Shown here: one piece after another, positions 24,779 to 32,663 of the stretch
Layout: each line of letters starts with the position of its first letter
Position numbering within the stretch: position 1 is the first letter of the stretch
Assembly (NCBI GenBank): GCA_040905665.1
Contig: JBBDRD010000021.1
Location: 1-34,845, forward strand
Length of the DNA stretch: 34,845 nt
Direction: 5' to 3'
Source: DASVCN01 sp040905665
Lineage (GTDB): Bacteria > Deinococcota > Deinococci > Deinococcales > Trueperaceae
Notes under the pieces: generated by a model
Databases searched by the model: none
The model's input: only the letters and a program-made list of their open reading frames with translations
Told to the model about the DNA's origin: nothing
Program-made: the position numbers and the translations under genes

Positions 24779-25951
24779 TTACTGCAGACCGTTTCCACTC
24801 AACCAGTCCACCTGCCGCTCTGACAAAATGCTGAACTCGTAGAATCCATGGTGGCTGAGGCCGGCAGCTTTGGCTGATTCCACCGCAGACCTGAATGAGT
24901 GCTGGGTACCGAACTGCGCCAAATTGTAGAAGGCGTAGACAGGCACTTGCGCGCGTGCTCCTGCCATCACCCTCGCCAGCGCTCGCTCGATGTCCTCGCT
25001 CGCGAGGTCCGGTTGTACTCGCACGCGTAACGCATCCACGGCTCCACGCAATCGGAACCCTGCTTGGGTGCCATCTTTAACGTCCTCTGCGAGATTACTG
25101 CTCACCCGCACGCCGGCCTTACTGGCCAGTTCGAATACCTGGAGGTGGAGACCTAGTACGACCTCCTCGCGCATCGTCGTGAAGGCGTGGAGCTCATCTT
25201 GCGGGCCCATCGAAGTCTCACTCGGTCGGCCATCGGGCAACCGGTTCAACTCGTCTTCAAGCCACTTCCGCACCGCGAGCTCGAGTCTCCCAACGTCGAT
25301 GCCGCACGCCAATGCCTCGGCTCGGCAGTGCCGGCAGAAGCACAGTCCAAGCAACTCGCGAGCTAGCTGCCCTGGTACTATCGCCGCTTTTGTTCCTAGG
25401 AAACCATAGTCGTAGGGCAGGTAACTGAGGGATTCAACGTGGAGGCGATCGAACTGACCGAGGGCCAGTGCCGCTCGGGTGAGGACCAGTGCGTAAGCCC
25501 GCACCTCCGGATTGGCCGGGCACAGTTGGGCCCAGTTCACATCGCCGTACGCATTGTGAACTGCTAGGTGTGGATGCGTTTGTGCCAGCACGTGATTGTA
25601 GAGGTACACGACCCAACCGATGGCGCTTACACCCCTACTGCCGGCGGCCTCGAGAATAGTTCCAGCGTAGGCCGGTCGGTCGACGAGTCGGGAAACCGGA
25701 GGAGGGAACGGCCACTCTTGCGCCGTATCCTCGAGGGCCTCGAAGTAGAGAGCGCCCTGCTCGCCGAAGTGGACCTTCCGGTGTTGGTTTCGCGGAGTCA
25801 GAAAAGTGGCGACGTGGTAGGTCAGGGCGAGCTGGATGGCGTCGATTCCGCACGAGGAGAGTTCGTCGAGGGCCTTATCGACGCCCATGTCGTAGAGGGC
25901 CCATGGTTGGGCGTACATGATCGCTCGCGGATGGGAGCCGGCAATCGGCAT
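24779..25951 (-). CDS. Unrecognised protein, possibly a TIM-barrel glycoside-hydrolase-like enzyme
   Basis: A 390-aa protein, divergent from the KDG-dehydratase gene. I cannot name its family. Features: an early DKALDELSSCGIDAIQLALTYH that reads like a first barrel strand and helix; GVSAIGWVVYLYNH; HLAVHNAYGDVNWAQLCPANPEVRAY, which recalls glycosyl-hydrolase-like barrels; the C204-F-C-R-H-C209 motif in LLGLCFCRHCRAEA, often seen in that type of protein; and SSNLAEDVKDG near the end. No signal peptide is seen, so it is likely cytoplasmic. The ATG at 25951 lacks a good Shine-Dalgarno; a second Met at residue 12 (MYAQPWALYDMG) may be the true start. Shared control with cluster 2 is likely from the divergent layout. 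Confidence 0.7.
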   Translation of the reverse strand: MPIAGSHPRAIMYAQPWALYDMGVDKALDELSSCGIDAIQLALTYHVATFLTPRNQHRKVHFGEQGALYFEALEDTAQEWPFPPPVSRLVDRPAYAGTILEAAGSRGVSAIGWVVYLYNHVLAQTHPHLAVHNAYGDVNWAQLCPANPEVRAYALVLTRAALALGQFDRLHVESLSYLPYDYGFLGTKAAIVPGQLARELLGLCFCRHCRAEALACGIDVGRLELAVRKWLEDELNRLPDGRPSETSMGPQDELHAFTTMREEVVLGLHLQVFELASKAGVRVSSNLAEDVKDGTQAGFRLRGAVDALRVRVQPDLASEDIERALARVMAGARAQVPVYAFYNLAQFGTQHSFRSAVESAKAAGLSHHGFYEFSILSERQVDWLSGNGLQ

Positions 25952-25989
25952 GGAAGCACTCTACTTCGGCGACCATCTCCTGCAACCGT

Positions 25990-26009
25990 AGACGCTCCAT
26001 GCGGCGTCT
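25990..26009. promoter_or_regulatory. Inverted repeat in the divergent promoter region
   Basis: AGACGC (25990-25995) and GCGTCT (26004-26009) form an inverted repeat with an 8-bp centre. It lies between the divergent genes at 25951 and 26108. TACAGT at 26014-26019 could be a -10 toward the KDG-dehydratase gene. The GntR product of 27203 is a candidate ligand. Confidence 0.35.
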
Positions 26010-26107
26010 CGGTTACAGTCTGGAGCAACTGCTGCAATCCGCCCGCCCGGTGTTCCGCTTTCGGCCGCCATGGGGCGAGCCCGATAGTTCACGGAGGTGA
26101 GCTTCAG

Positions 26108-27022
26108 ATGCCATCTGACTTCGAGATCGTTCGGCCCGGTCCACTCGCGTTTCCCGTCACCCCGTTCCATGAGGACGGTTCGTTGGACGAGGAAGGCTTC
26201 GAACGGCACCTCAGCTGGATGTTGGAGTACGATCCGCCCGCGCTCTTCGTGGCTTGCGGGACCGGCGAGTTCGCTTCCCTGGACGAGGCCGAGGTCGCTT
26301 GCCTGGTGAGGGTCACCTCGAGGTTGGTCGGCGCTACCATCCCGATATTCGCAGGAGTCGGCCTCGGCCTCCCCATCGCGTGCCGCATCGCCCGCGCGGC
26401 CCAGGAAGCCGGCGCACACGGACTACTCGTCCTCCCGCCCTACCTGGTAACCGCAGAGCAGGATGGTCTCATCGACTACTACCGGCAACTGGCGGAGGCG
26501 ACCCCGCTAGCGCTGATCCTCTACCAACGCGACAACGCCGTTTTCGAGCCGGCCACTGTCGCTCGGCTGGCCGACCTCCCCACCGTCGTGGGCTTCAAGG
26601 ACGGGCTGGGGGACATCGAGAGGATGCAGCGAATAGTGAGTGCGCTGGGGGAGAGGCTGGTCTACTTCAACGGCATGCCTACCGCAGAGACCTTCCAGCC
26701 TGCTTACTCTGCCCTGGGCGTCCACCGCTACTCTTCGGCGGTATTCAACTTCGTGCCGGAAGTGGCCTGGGCCTTCCACAGTGCGCTGGTGAAGGGGGAC
26801 GGGGGCACCGTCGCTCGCCTCCTAAGCGAGTTCTTCGTTCCGCTCAGCAATTTGCGCCGGCAGGTCAAGGGGTATGCCGTGTCGCTGGTCAAGGCGGGGG
26901 TTGCGATCCGTAGGGGTCCGGTGGGGCCGGTAAGGGCGCCGCTCGTGAACGTGAGGAGCGAGCACCTGAAAGAGCTCGAGGGGATAATTGACAGGGGCCT
27001 CGCCGCCGTGGGCGTCGGGTAG
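26108..27022 (+). CDS. kdgD: 5-dehydro-4-deoxyglucarate dehydratase
   Basis: Dehydrates and decarboxylates 5-keto-4-deoxyglucarate to 2,5-dioxopentanoate, the substrate of the semialdehyde dehydrogenase at 14111. The 304-aa protein is a DHDPS/N-acetylneuraminate-lyase-family barrel. The Schiff-base Lys is K164 in VGFKDGLGD and the Tyr is Y139 in LILYQRDNAVF. CGTGEFASL (residues 50-58) replaces the GTTGE of DHDPS, and FNGMPTAE, YSSAVFNFVPEVA and GYAVSLVKAG are typical of KdgD. The frame is open much further upstream; ATG at 26108 is chosen because GGAGGTGA (26093-26100) is seven bases away and family length is met. Most likely regulated by the GntR gene downstream. Confidence 0.93.
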   Translation: MPSDFEIVRPGPLAFPVTPFHEDGSLDEEGFERHLSWMLEYDPPALFVACGTGEFASLDEAEVACLVRVTSRLVGATIPIFAGVGLGLPIACRIARAAQEAGAHGLLVLPPYLVTAEQDGLIDYYRQLAEATPLALILYQRDNAVFEPATVARLADLPTVVGFKDGLGDIERMQRIVSALGERLVYFNGMPTAETFQPAYSALGVHRYSSAVFNFVPEVAWAFHSALVKGDGGTVARLLSEFFVPLSNLRRQVKGYAVSLVKAGVAIRRGPVGPVRAPLVNVRSEHLKELEGIIDRGLAAVGVG

Positions 27023-27105
27023 GGGTTCGCCGGATCGGGCCTGCGGCCCCACTGATCGCAGCAGCTGTTTCCGCAACCGAAGCGCCCGGGATGAACCCCT
27101 CAGCC

Positions 27106-27134
27106 TTGACTCTAATCCACCGCTGATTTATAAA
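27106..27134 (+). promoter_or_regulatory. Sigma70-type promoter of the second GntR operon
   Basis: TTGACT (27106-27111), an exact 17-bp spacer, then TATAAA (27129-27134). Both boxes match consensus in 5 of 6. The AT-rich downstream stretch, including TTTATAAA and TGATAAAAAG, stands out from the GC-rich surroundings and may hold the regulator's operator. The leader is about 60 nt. Confidence 0.75.
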
Positions 27135-27202
27135 TGATAAAAAGTAAAAGAGACGGAAATTGAGTTAGCAGTTCCAGGCGACGGCTTCGAGGGAGTTGCT
27201 CA

Positions 27203-27928
27203 GTGCAACCGATGGTAGAGAAGCGGACACTAGGAGATCAGGTAGCGCAGATCCTGCGCGAAGGGATTCTCACTGGCGAGTTCGAACCCGGCCAAAGGCT
27301 GAGTGAGCCCGACCTGGCAAATCGCTTGAACGTGAGCCTCACGCCCGTGCGCGAGGCGTTGGGCACACTGGCCGCTACCGGCCTCATAGTCAGGAACGGC
27401 CGGCAGGGCACCCACGTACGCAAGCTCGACGTGGAAGACATCGAGAACCTGCTGGCGGTGCGCGAGACGCTCGAGGTCCTGGCAGTCCGCCAGTCGATCC
27501 CGAATCTGACGGAAGAGGACGACGGCCACATGCAGTACCTAGTAGCCGAACAAACGAAGGCCACCGAGCGCGTGAAGGTCGACCTGCACTCGGCGCTGCC
27601 GCGCCTCTCGGCGCTCAACGACGAGTTCCACGAGCTAATCCTCGCCCGCACCCGGAACGAGTGGCTGATCAACATGCTGGCCAGCATCCAGGACCTCCTG
27701 GTCTTCTCGCGCTCCCGGCTTCGGTTCAACGCTACCCTTGAGCGGCGCCAGGCGAGTCTGGCGGAGCACCGCGGGATAGCCCAAGCGCTGGTGCGCCGTG
27801 ACAGCGACGGAGCGGCCCGCCGCATGAGCGAGCACGTGAGGCACCTGAAGGAACACGTGATCGCGCTCGTGCCGGAGGTCCAGGACCGGGAACGCCAACA
27901 GGTCGGCTCCCAGGAAGAACCACGATGA
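27203..27928 (+). CDS. GntR-family transcriptional regulator, FCD subfamily (second)
   Basis: A 241-aa regulator with an N-terminal winged helix-turn-helix (about 5-75), showing GEFEPGQRLSEPDLANRLNVSLTPVREALGTLAATGLI, the standard GntR pattern. The C-terminal FCD domain begins LAVRETLEVLAVRQ and includes ALNDEFHELILARTRN and SEHVRHL, which hold typical metal-ligand positions. The GTG start at 27203 has GAGGGAG seven bases upstream; ATG at 27212 is an alternative. It is distinct from the regulator at 3020 and sits between kdgD and a binding-protein gene, so it probably controls cluster 2 in response to a sugar-acid-type ligand. Confidence 0.93.
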   Translation: MQPMVEKRTLGDQVAQILREGILTGEFEPGQRLSEPDLANRLNVSLTPVREALGTLAATGLIVRNGRQGTHVRKLDVEDIENLLAVRETLEVLAVRQSIPNLTEEDDGHMQYLVAEQTKATERVKVDLHSALPRLSALNDEFHELILARTRNEWLINMLASIQDLLVFSRSRLRFNATLERRQASLAEHRGIAQALVRRDSDGAARRMSEHVRHLKEHVIALVPEVQDRERQQVGSQEEPR

Positions 27929-28097
27929 AGCTTCTGACCGGCAGTTCTCCTGCCGCTATCGAGAGGACCGGGGAAATTACAGCAGCAGGAAGGACGGGTG
28001 ACGGCGACTGAGGGAGGCACCGGCAGTTTAGTCCATTCGTCTGGCCGGAGCGGGAAGGCTGCTCGAAGCGCCGCCCGGGTAGGAAGGAAGTCACAGA

Positions 28098-29645
28098 GTG
28101 AGAACGACGACAGAAACCGGCGGCCACAGGAAGTTCGTTCGCTACACCTTCGCACTCGGGGTCGTACTGACGTTCGCGTTCATCTGCTCGGCTGCGATCG
28201 CGCAGGATGCCATCGTGCGAGTCGCCATCCCCACCGACGTGCGGGATTTCGACCCGCACCAGTCGATCGCCACCCACGAGCGCGCCATCCAGCAGAACAT
28301 CTTCGACACCCTCATCGATCTGGACCGCGACTACAAGCCCACGATTCCCGCCCTCGCCGAGTCATGGGAGTACGAGGACGAAACGAATCTGCTCATCCAC
28401 CTGCGTCCGGGTGTAACCTTCCATAACGGCCAAGCCTTCGGTGCAGACGATGTCGTGTTCACCTTCGAACGCATCTTGGATAGCGAAGAACCAATCGGCC
28501 TCAACTCCTGGGTAGCTGGAACGATCGAATCGGTGGAGGAAGTCGACGACCTCACCGTCCGCATGACGACCCCGGAACCGTACGCCCCGCTGATCGCCAA
28601 CCTCACCCGCATCCACATAATCCCTGGCCAAACCTTCCGGGATATGGGGGTAGAGGCGTTCGCCCGCGAACCGGTAGGGACGGGGCCGTTCAGATTCGTA
28701 TCCTGGACTATCGGCGAAGAGGTCGTCCTCGAGGCATTCGCGGATCACTGGCGTGAAGGCGTGCCGATGGTCGATGGCGCGGTGTTCCGCATTATCCCGG
28801 ATGAGTTCGGCCGCTTCGCCGCCCTTCGCGCCGGCGAGGTGGACATAGTCCAGAACCTCCCTGCGTCCCGCATCGAGCAGGTCGAGAACGACCCAGACCT
28901 TCGGGTAGTGAGCGTGTGGGGACAGCGCAACATGTGGATGGGCATCATGATCGTGCCGCCACTTGACGACGTACGCATTCGCCAGGCGCTCAACTACGCC
29001 GTGGACAAGCAGGCGATCATCGACAGCATCTTCGATGGGCACGCGGGCGACGTGGCGCCAGGCGGTTTCGGCGCGCTCGCCTTCGGTTACCACGACGACA
29101 TCGAACCATACGCCTTCGATCCCGAGCGGGCGCGAGAACTGCTCGCCGAGGCCGGTTACCCAAACGGGCTCGAACTCGAGTTCCGCTGCTCCTCCGACCG
29201 CTACGCCTCCGATCGCGAGGTCTGCCAAGCGATCCAGGCTTACCTGGCGAACGTGGGCGTCACCACCGAGGTCCAGTTCACCGAGTGGGCTGTCTACTCG
29301 CAGTTGCGGGCTGAGCAGTCGATGCAGGGCATCTACTTCCTCGGCTACGGCAACTCGCTCTTCGACGCGGACTTCCCCCTGCGCCTCTGCTGCTGGGGCG
29401 GCGGCCGCGCTGAAACCCTCTTCCATACCCCGGAGCTCGACGCCATGATCGAGGAGGCGGCCGCCACGGTTGACGTCGCTCAGCGACTGGCTCAGTACCG
29501 GGAGATCCAGCAGTACATCCGCGACCAGGCCCCGTACATCTTCCTCTACGACCAGTTCGACATCTACGGCATATCCGACCGGGTGGAATGGGAGCCTTGG
29601 GCGACCGAGCTCATCCCCCTCCACGACGCCCAGATCGCCGACTAG
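28098..29645 (+). CDS. ABC transporter substrate-binding protein, family 5 (second)
   Basis: A 515-aa exported binding protein. The signal sequence is KFVRYTFALGVVLTFAFICSAAIA at about residues 12-35, with likely cleavage AIA-QD and no clear lipobox. The mature part begins AIVRVAIPTDVRDFDPHQS and contains LAESWEYEDETNLLIHLRPGVTFHNGQAFGADDVVFTFERI and EPVGTGPFRFVSW, the classic family-5 features. It is not closely similar to the binding protein at 7193, so a different ligand is likely. The GTG start has AGGAAGGAAG a few bases upstream. Hairpins follow before permease B. Confidence 0.92.
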   Translation: MRTTTETGGHRKFVRYTFALGVVLTFAFICSAAIAQDAIVRVAIPTDVRDFDPHQSIATHERAIQQNIFDTLIDLDRDYKPTIPALAESWEYEDETNLLIHLRPGVTFHNGQAFGADDVVFTFERILDSEEPIGLNSWVAGTIESVEEVDDLTVRMTTPEPYAPLIANLTRIHIIPGQTFRDMGVEAFAREPVGTGPFRFVSWTIGEEVVLEAFADHWREGVPMVDGAVFRIIPDEFGRFAALRAGEVDIVQNLPASRIEQVENDPDLRVVSVWGQRNMWMGIMIVPPLDDVRIRQALNYAVDKQAIIDSIFDGHAGDVAPGGFGALAFGYHDDIEPYAFDPERARELLAEAGYPNGLELEFRCSSDRYASDREVCQAIQAYLANVGVTTEVQFTEWAVYSQLRAEQSMQGIYFLGYGNSLFDADFPLRLCCWGGGRAETLFHTPELDAMIEEAAATVDVAQRLAQYREIQQYIRDQAPYIFLYDQFDIYGISDRVEWEPWATELIPLHDAQIAD

Positions 29646-29660
29646 CGTACCCTCCTCGAT

Positions 29661-29753
29661 GCCCACGGAATCCTTCGTCGCCTGCAACTCGAGTCCGTTC
29701 CGTGGGCACGCCGTGCCCCTCGGACCCTGGCCGCTTTTGGCCGGGGCCGAGGG
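29661..29753. terminator. Two intercistronic hairpins after the second binding-protein gene
   Basis: GCCCACGGAA (29661-29670) pairs exactly with TTCCGTGGGC (29698-29707) across a 27-nt loop. Directly after it, CCCTCGG (29717-29723) pairs with CCGAGGG (29747-29753); inside, CCCTGGCC pairs with GGCCGGGG around a short CTTTT-containing loop. No long T-run follows. They could attenuate transcription into the permeases or stabilise the binding-protein mRNA, paralleling the hairpin at 8822-8849. Confidence 0.6.
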
Positions 29754-29834
29754 TCCCGATAGCGATCATCCATGGCACGCGGCTCGGGCGTATTCTGTGG
29801 GGCCCGCGTGGGAACTTCCGCTGGAAGGCCGGGC

Positions 29835-30752
29835 GTGACGACCTATCTGATCAGGCGACTCGGCCACTCTCTCCTGTCCCTCATCGCGATAACCCTCGTC
29901 GTCTACATGATGCTCAACGCGAGCGGCGACCCGGCCACGCTGCTGCTGCCAGACACCGCCAGCGCCGAGGCGATCGCCCAGGTGCGCCGGACGCTGGGAC
30001 TCGACGCACCTCTGTACCTCCGCTACTTCCGGTTCTTGGGTAACGCCGTCACCGGCGACCTGGGCGACTCATTCATCTACCGCCAGCCGGCACTCGACAT
30101 AGTGCTGGCCCACGTGCCGGCTACGGCACAGCTCGCCTTCGCAGGCATGGCGGTCGCACTCCTTATCTCGATACCGCTCGGGGTCGTCGCGGCCCGCAAC
30201 CACGGCCGCGCGATCGACAAGGTCGTCCTGGGGATCGCCCTCCTCGGCCAGTCGGTACCGGTCTTCTGGCTGGGGATGTTGGCGATAATGGTCTTCTCGG
30301 TCTTCCTGGGCTGGTTACCCACCGGGGGCAGAGGCACGATCTGGCACTTCGTCCTGCCCGGCCTCACGCTGGGTTGGTTCGCCAACGGCCTCATCGCCCG
30401 GTTGGTGCGCTCCTGCATGCTGGAAGTGCTCAACCAGGACTACATCCGCACCGCCCACTCGAAGGGCCTGGCAGACACCGTCGTGGTCCTCAAGCACGCC
30501 CTGCGCAACGCCGCGATCCCCGTCGTGACCGTCGCCGGCCTGCAACTCGCGGCGATGATGGGCGGAACGGTGGTGACCGAGATCGTATTCGCCTGGCCGG
30601 GCGTGGGCAGGCTCACCCTCGACTCGATCTCCGGCCGTGACTATCCGGTGGCGATGGCCGCCATCCTGTTCATCGCCTTCGTCTTCATTATCGTCAACTT
30701 CCTCGTCGACATGCTCTACACGATGATCGACCCGCGGGTGAAGTTCGAATGA
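29835..30752 (+). CDS. ABC transporter permease, DppB/OppB type (second)
   Basis: A 305-aa inner-membrane permease starting TTYLIRRLGHSLLSLIAITLVVYMML, with the B-type GDLGDSFIYRQPALDIVL region, several membrane helices, the EAA loop YIRTAHSKGLADTVVVLKHALRN, and the end VDMLYTMIDPRVKFE. The GTG at 29835 follows GGAAGG and gives the standard N-terminus; the frame is open to an ATG at 29772, which would add a non-conserved stretch. It overlaps the dehydrogenase gene by four bases (ATGA). The C-type partner lies beyond that enzyme gene, which is an unusual order. Confidence 0.93.
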   Translation: MTTYLIRRLGHSLLSLIAITLVVYMMLNASGDPATLLLPDTASAEAIAQVRRTLGLDAPLYLRYFRFLGNAVTGDLGDSFIYRQPALDIVLAHVPATAQLAFAGMAVALLISIPLGVVAARNHGRAIDKVVLGIALLGQSVPVFWLGMLAIMVFSVFLGWLPTGGRGTIWHFVLPGLTLGWFANGLIARLVRSCMLEVLNQDYIRTAHSKGLADTVVVLKHALRNAAIPVVTVAGLQLAAMMGGTVVTEIVFAWPGVGRLTLDSISGRDYPVAMAAILFIAFVFIIVNFLVDMLYTMIDPRVKFE

Positions 30753-31684
30753 CGCGTGTCGCCTCCGAGTCTGCGGCCTCCGCTTCTCTGCGTGCTTCAC
30801 CTGGCTTGGTCGGCCTAGTCGGCGTGGGCGCCATGGGTCGTGGCTTCGCCGCCAACCTCCTGGCGTCCGGGTTCGAGGTACGGGCCTACGACCGGGACCC
30901 CGAACGGCTCGCGGAACTGGGGCAGAGGGGCGGCCGTCCCGTGAGTTCGCCGGCCCAGGCGGCCCATGGGGCTCGCTGGGTCCTCACCTCTCTGCCCGGG
31001 CACGACGATGTGCGCGAGGTGGCATTTGGCCCTTCGGGCATCGCTGACGGGGCGGGGCCTGGGCTCATCCTCATCGATACCTCTACGTCACTGCCCGAGC
31101 AATCGCGCTCGCTCGCTGCCGAACTCGCCGAGCGCGGCATCCGCTTCATCGATGCGTCCGTGAGCGGCACTGGGGCGACAGTCATGGAAAGGGACGTCGT
31201 CGTCCTGGCCGGCGGTGACGAGAAGGATTTCGCGGATTCCCGGGAACTCTTCGAAGGCTTCAGCCGGCAGGCCTATCATCTGGGCCCGGTCGGCTCGGGC
31301 GCCATGGGCAAACTCGCCGTCAACGTGGCAGTGGTGGGCAACCGGCTCGCCCTTGCCGAGGCACTCACCTTCGGCATCTCGTCCGGGATGGACCCAGACG
31401 CACTCCTCGCGATCCTCAAGGACGGCGCCTCCTACTCGCGGGCGATGGACCTGAAGGGCGAGAAGATGATCCGGCGCGACTACCGGCCGGAGAGCACGCT
31501 GGGCCAGTCCGTGCATGGCTGCGATCTGCTGCTCGAACAGGGCAGAGATGCCGGCGCACCCATGTTCCTCACCAGCCTCTACGCCCAGATCGCCCAGGTT
31601 GCGGTCCGCATGGGCCACGAGGGTTCCGATCCGGCGGCAGTCATCGAGGCGCTCCTCGCCATGTCGAGCACGGCGGAGCGTTGA
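30749..31684 (+). CDS. 3-hydroxyisobutyrate dehydrogenase-like NAD(P)-dependent oxidoreductase
   Basis: A 311-aa beta-hydroxyacid dehydrogenase. The NAD(P) motif is G25-V-G27-AM-G30 (VGVGAMGRGFAANL), the substrate loop is DASVSGTGAT, and the catalytic Lys is K188 in GSGAMGKLAVN, with N192 following. Relatives include tartronate semialdehyde reductase and 2-hydroxymethylglutarate or 4-hydroxybutyrate-type dehydrogenases, so the substrate is unknown; a sugar-acid-derived semialdehyde would fit. The first 18 residues are a variable Ala/Ser-rich extension. It overlaps both neighbours (ATGA before, TGATG after) and lies between the two permease genes, so its expression is locked to the importer. 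Confidence 0.9.
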   Translation: MTRVASESAASASLRASPGLVGLVGVGAMGRGFAANLLASGFEVRAYDRDPERLAELGQRGGRPVSSPAQAAHGARWVLTSLPGHDDVREVAFGPSGIADGAGPGLILIDTSTSLPEQSRSLAAELAERGIRFIDASVSGTGATVMERDVVVLAGGDEKDFADSRELFEGFSRQAYHLGPVGSGAMGKLAVNVAVVGNRLALAEALTFGISSGMDPDALLAILKDGASYSRAMDLKGEKMIRRDYRPESTLGQSVHGCDLLLEQGRDAGAPMFLTSLYAQIAQVAVRMGHEGSDPAAVIEALLAMSSTAER

Positions 31685-32598
31685 TGGCCGACGTGACCGC
31701 AGCCCTGGTCGAGAAGCAGCCGACATCGCCAGTCAGGAGGCCGCGGAGGAACAGATTCCTGCACTCGCGGGGAGCGGTCGTCGCCGCACTGCTCTTCGTC
31801 ATCATGGGCGTTCTCGCTATATCCGCCCCCTGGATAGCCCCGATGCAGCCGGACACCGTTCAGTTGGGGCTACGTAACGAGCCGCCCGGCACGCTCTCGA
31901 CCGAGGGCCCTCGGCACCTGCTCGGTACCGACTTCCTGGGCCGCGACGTCCTCACCCGCATGCTCTTCGGGCTGCGCCTGAGCCTCGTCATCGGTTTCGC
32001 GGCTATTCTCATGGGTTCGCTCATCGGCGTGAGCCTGGGAATCATCGCTGGCTACTTCGGCGGCGCCTGGGACTCGGTGATCATGCGGTTGGTCGACATC
32101 CAGCTCTCCTTCCCCACGATCCTCATCGCTATCGCGTGGGTCGCCTTCATCGGCCCCAGCCTGATAAGCATCATCGTGATAATCGCCCTGACCGGCTGGG
32201 TGGAGTACGCCCGGGTGACGCGTGGCTCGACACTCTCGCTGCGCGAGCAGGCGTTCGTGGAGGGCGCCCATGCGGTGGGTGTGCCCACCGCAGGCGTACT
32301 GGTCAAGTACATCCTTCCCAATGCACTGAGCCCGGTGATAATCGTCGCCACCCTGCAGCTGGGCCGGGCGATCATCCTGGAGTCGACCCTCAGCTTCCTG
32401 GGCCTGGGCATTCAGCCGCCCAACCCCTCGCTGGGCAGCATGCTCGCCGACGGCCGGCGCTACCTGGACACGGCCTGGTGGGTCGCCACCATGCCGGGTC
32501 TGGCGATCATGTTCCTGGTGCTGAGCGCCAATCTACTCGGTGACTCCTTGCGGGACATCCTCGATCCCCGCCACGCATCACGCGAGGGCCGCCGGTGA
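31684..32598 (+). CDS. ABC transporter permease, DppC/OppC type (second)
   Basis: A 304-aa inner-membrane permease. The first helix is VVAALLFVIMGVLAISAPWIAP, followed by HLLGTDFLGRDVLTRMLFGLRLSL. The EAA loop is FVEGAHAVGVPTAGVLVKYILPNAL, and the C-terminal block is STLSFLGLGIQPPNPSLGSML then MPGLAIMFLVLSANLLGDSLRDILDPR. The ATG overlaps the stop of the dehydrogenase gene. It forms the channel with the B-type permease at 29835. No ATPase gene follows; the next genes encode a deacetylase-like enzyme and a PLP enzyme. Confidence 0.94.
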   Translation: MADVTAALVEKQPTSPVRRPRRNRFLHSRGAVVAALLFVIMGVLAISAPWIAPMQPDTVQLGLRNEPPGTLSTEGPRHLLGTDFLGRDVLTRMLFGLRLSLVIGFAAILMGSLIGVSLGIIAGYFGGAWDSVIMRLVDIQLSFPTILIAIAWVAFIGPSLISIIVIIALTGWVEYARVTRGSTLSLREQAFVEGAHAVGVPTAGVLVKYILPNALSPVIIVATLQLGRAIILESTLSFLGLGIQPPNPSLGSMLADGRRYLDTAWWVATMPGLAIMFLVLSANLLGDSLRDILDPRHASREGRR

Positions 32599-32663
32599 GG
32601 CCGGCCCAGTACGGTGCGGTAGGCGGCGCCAACTCGACAACCAATTTCGAAGGGAGAGAGTGA

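Noticed and set aside
25568..26107. N-terminal extension of KdgD across the divergent region
   Set aside because: It is antisense to the gene at 24779-25951, and a strong Shine-Dalgarno precedes the ATG at 26108.
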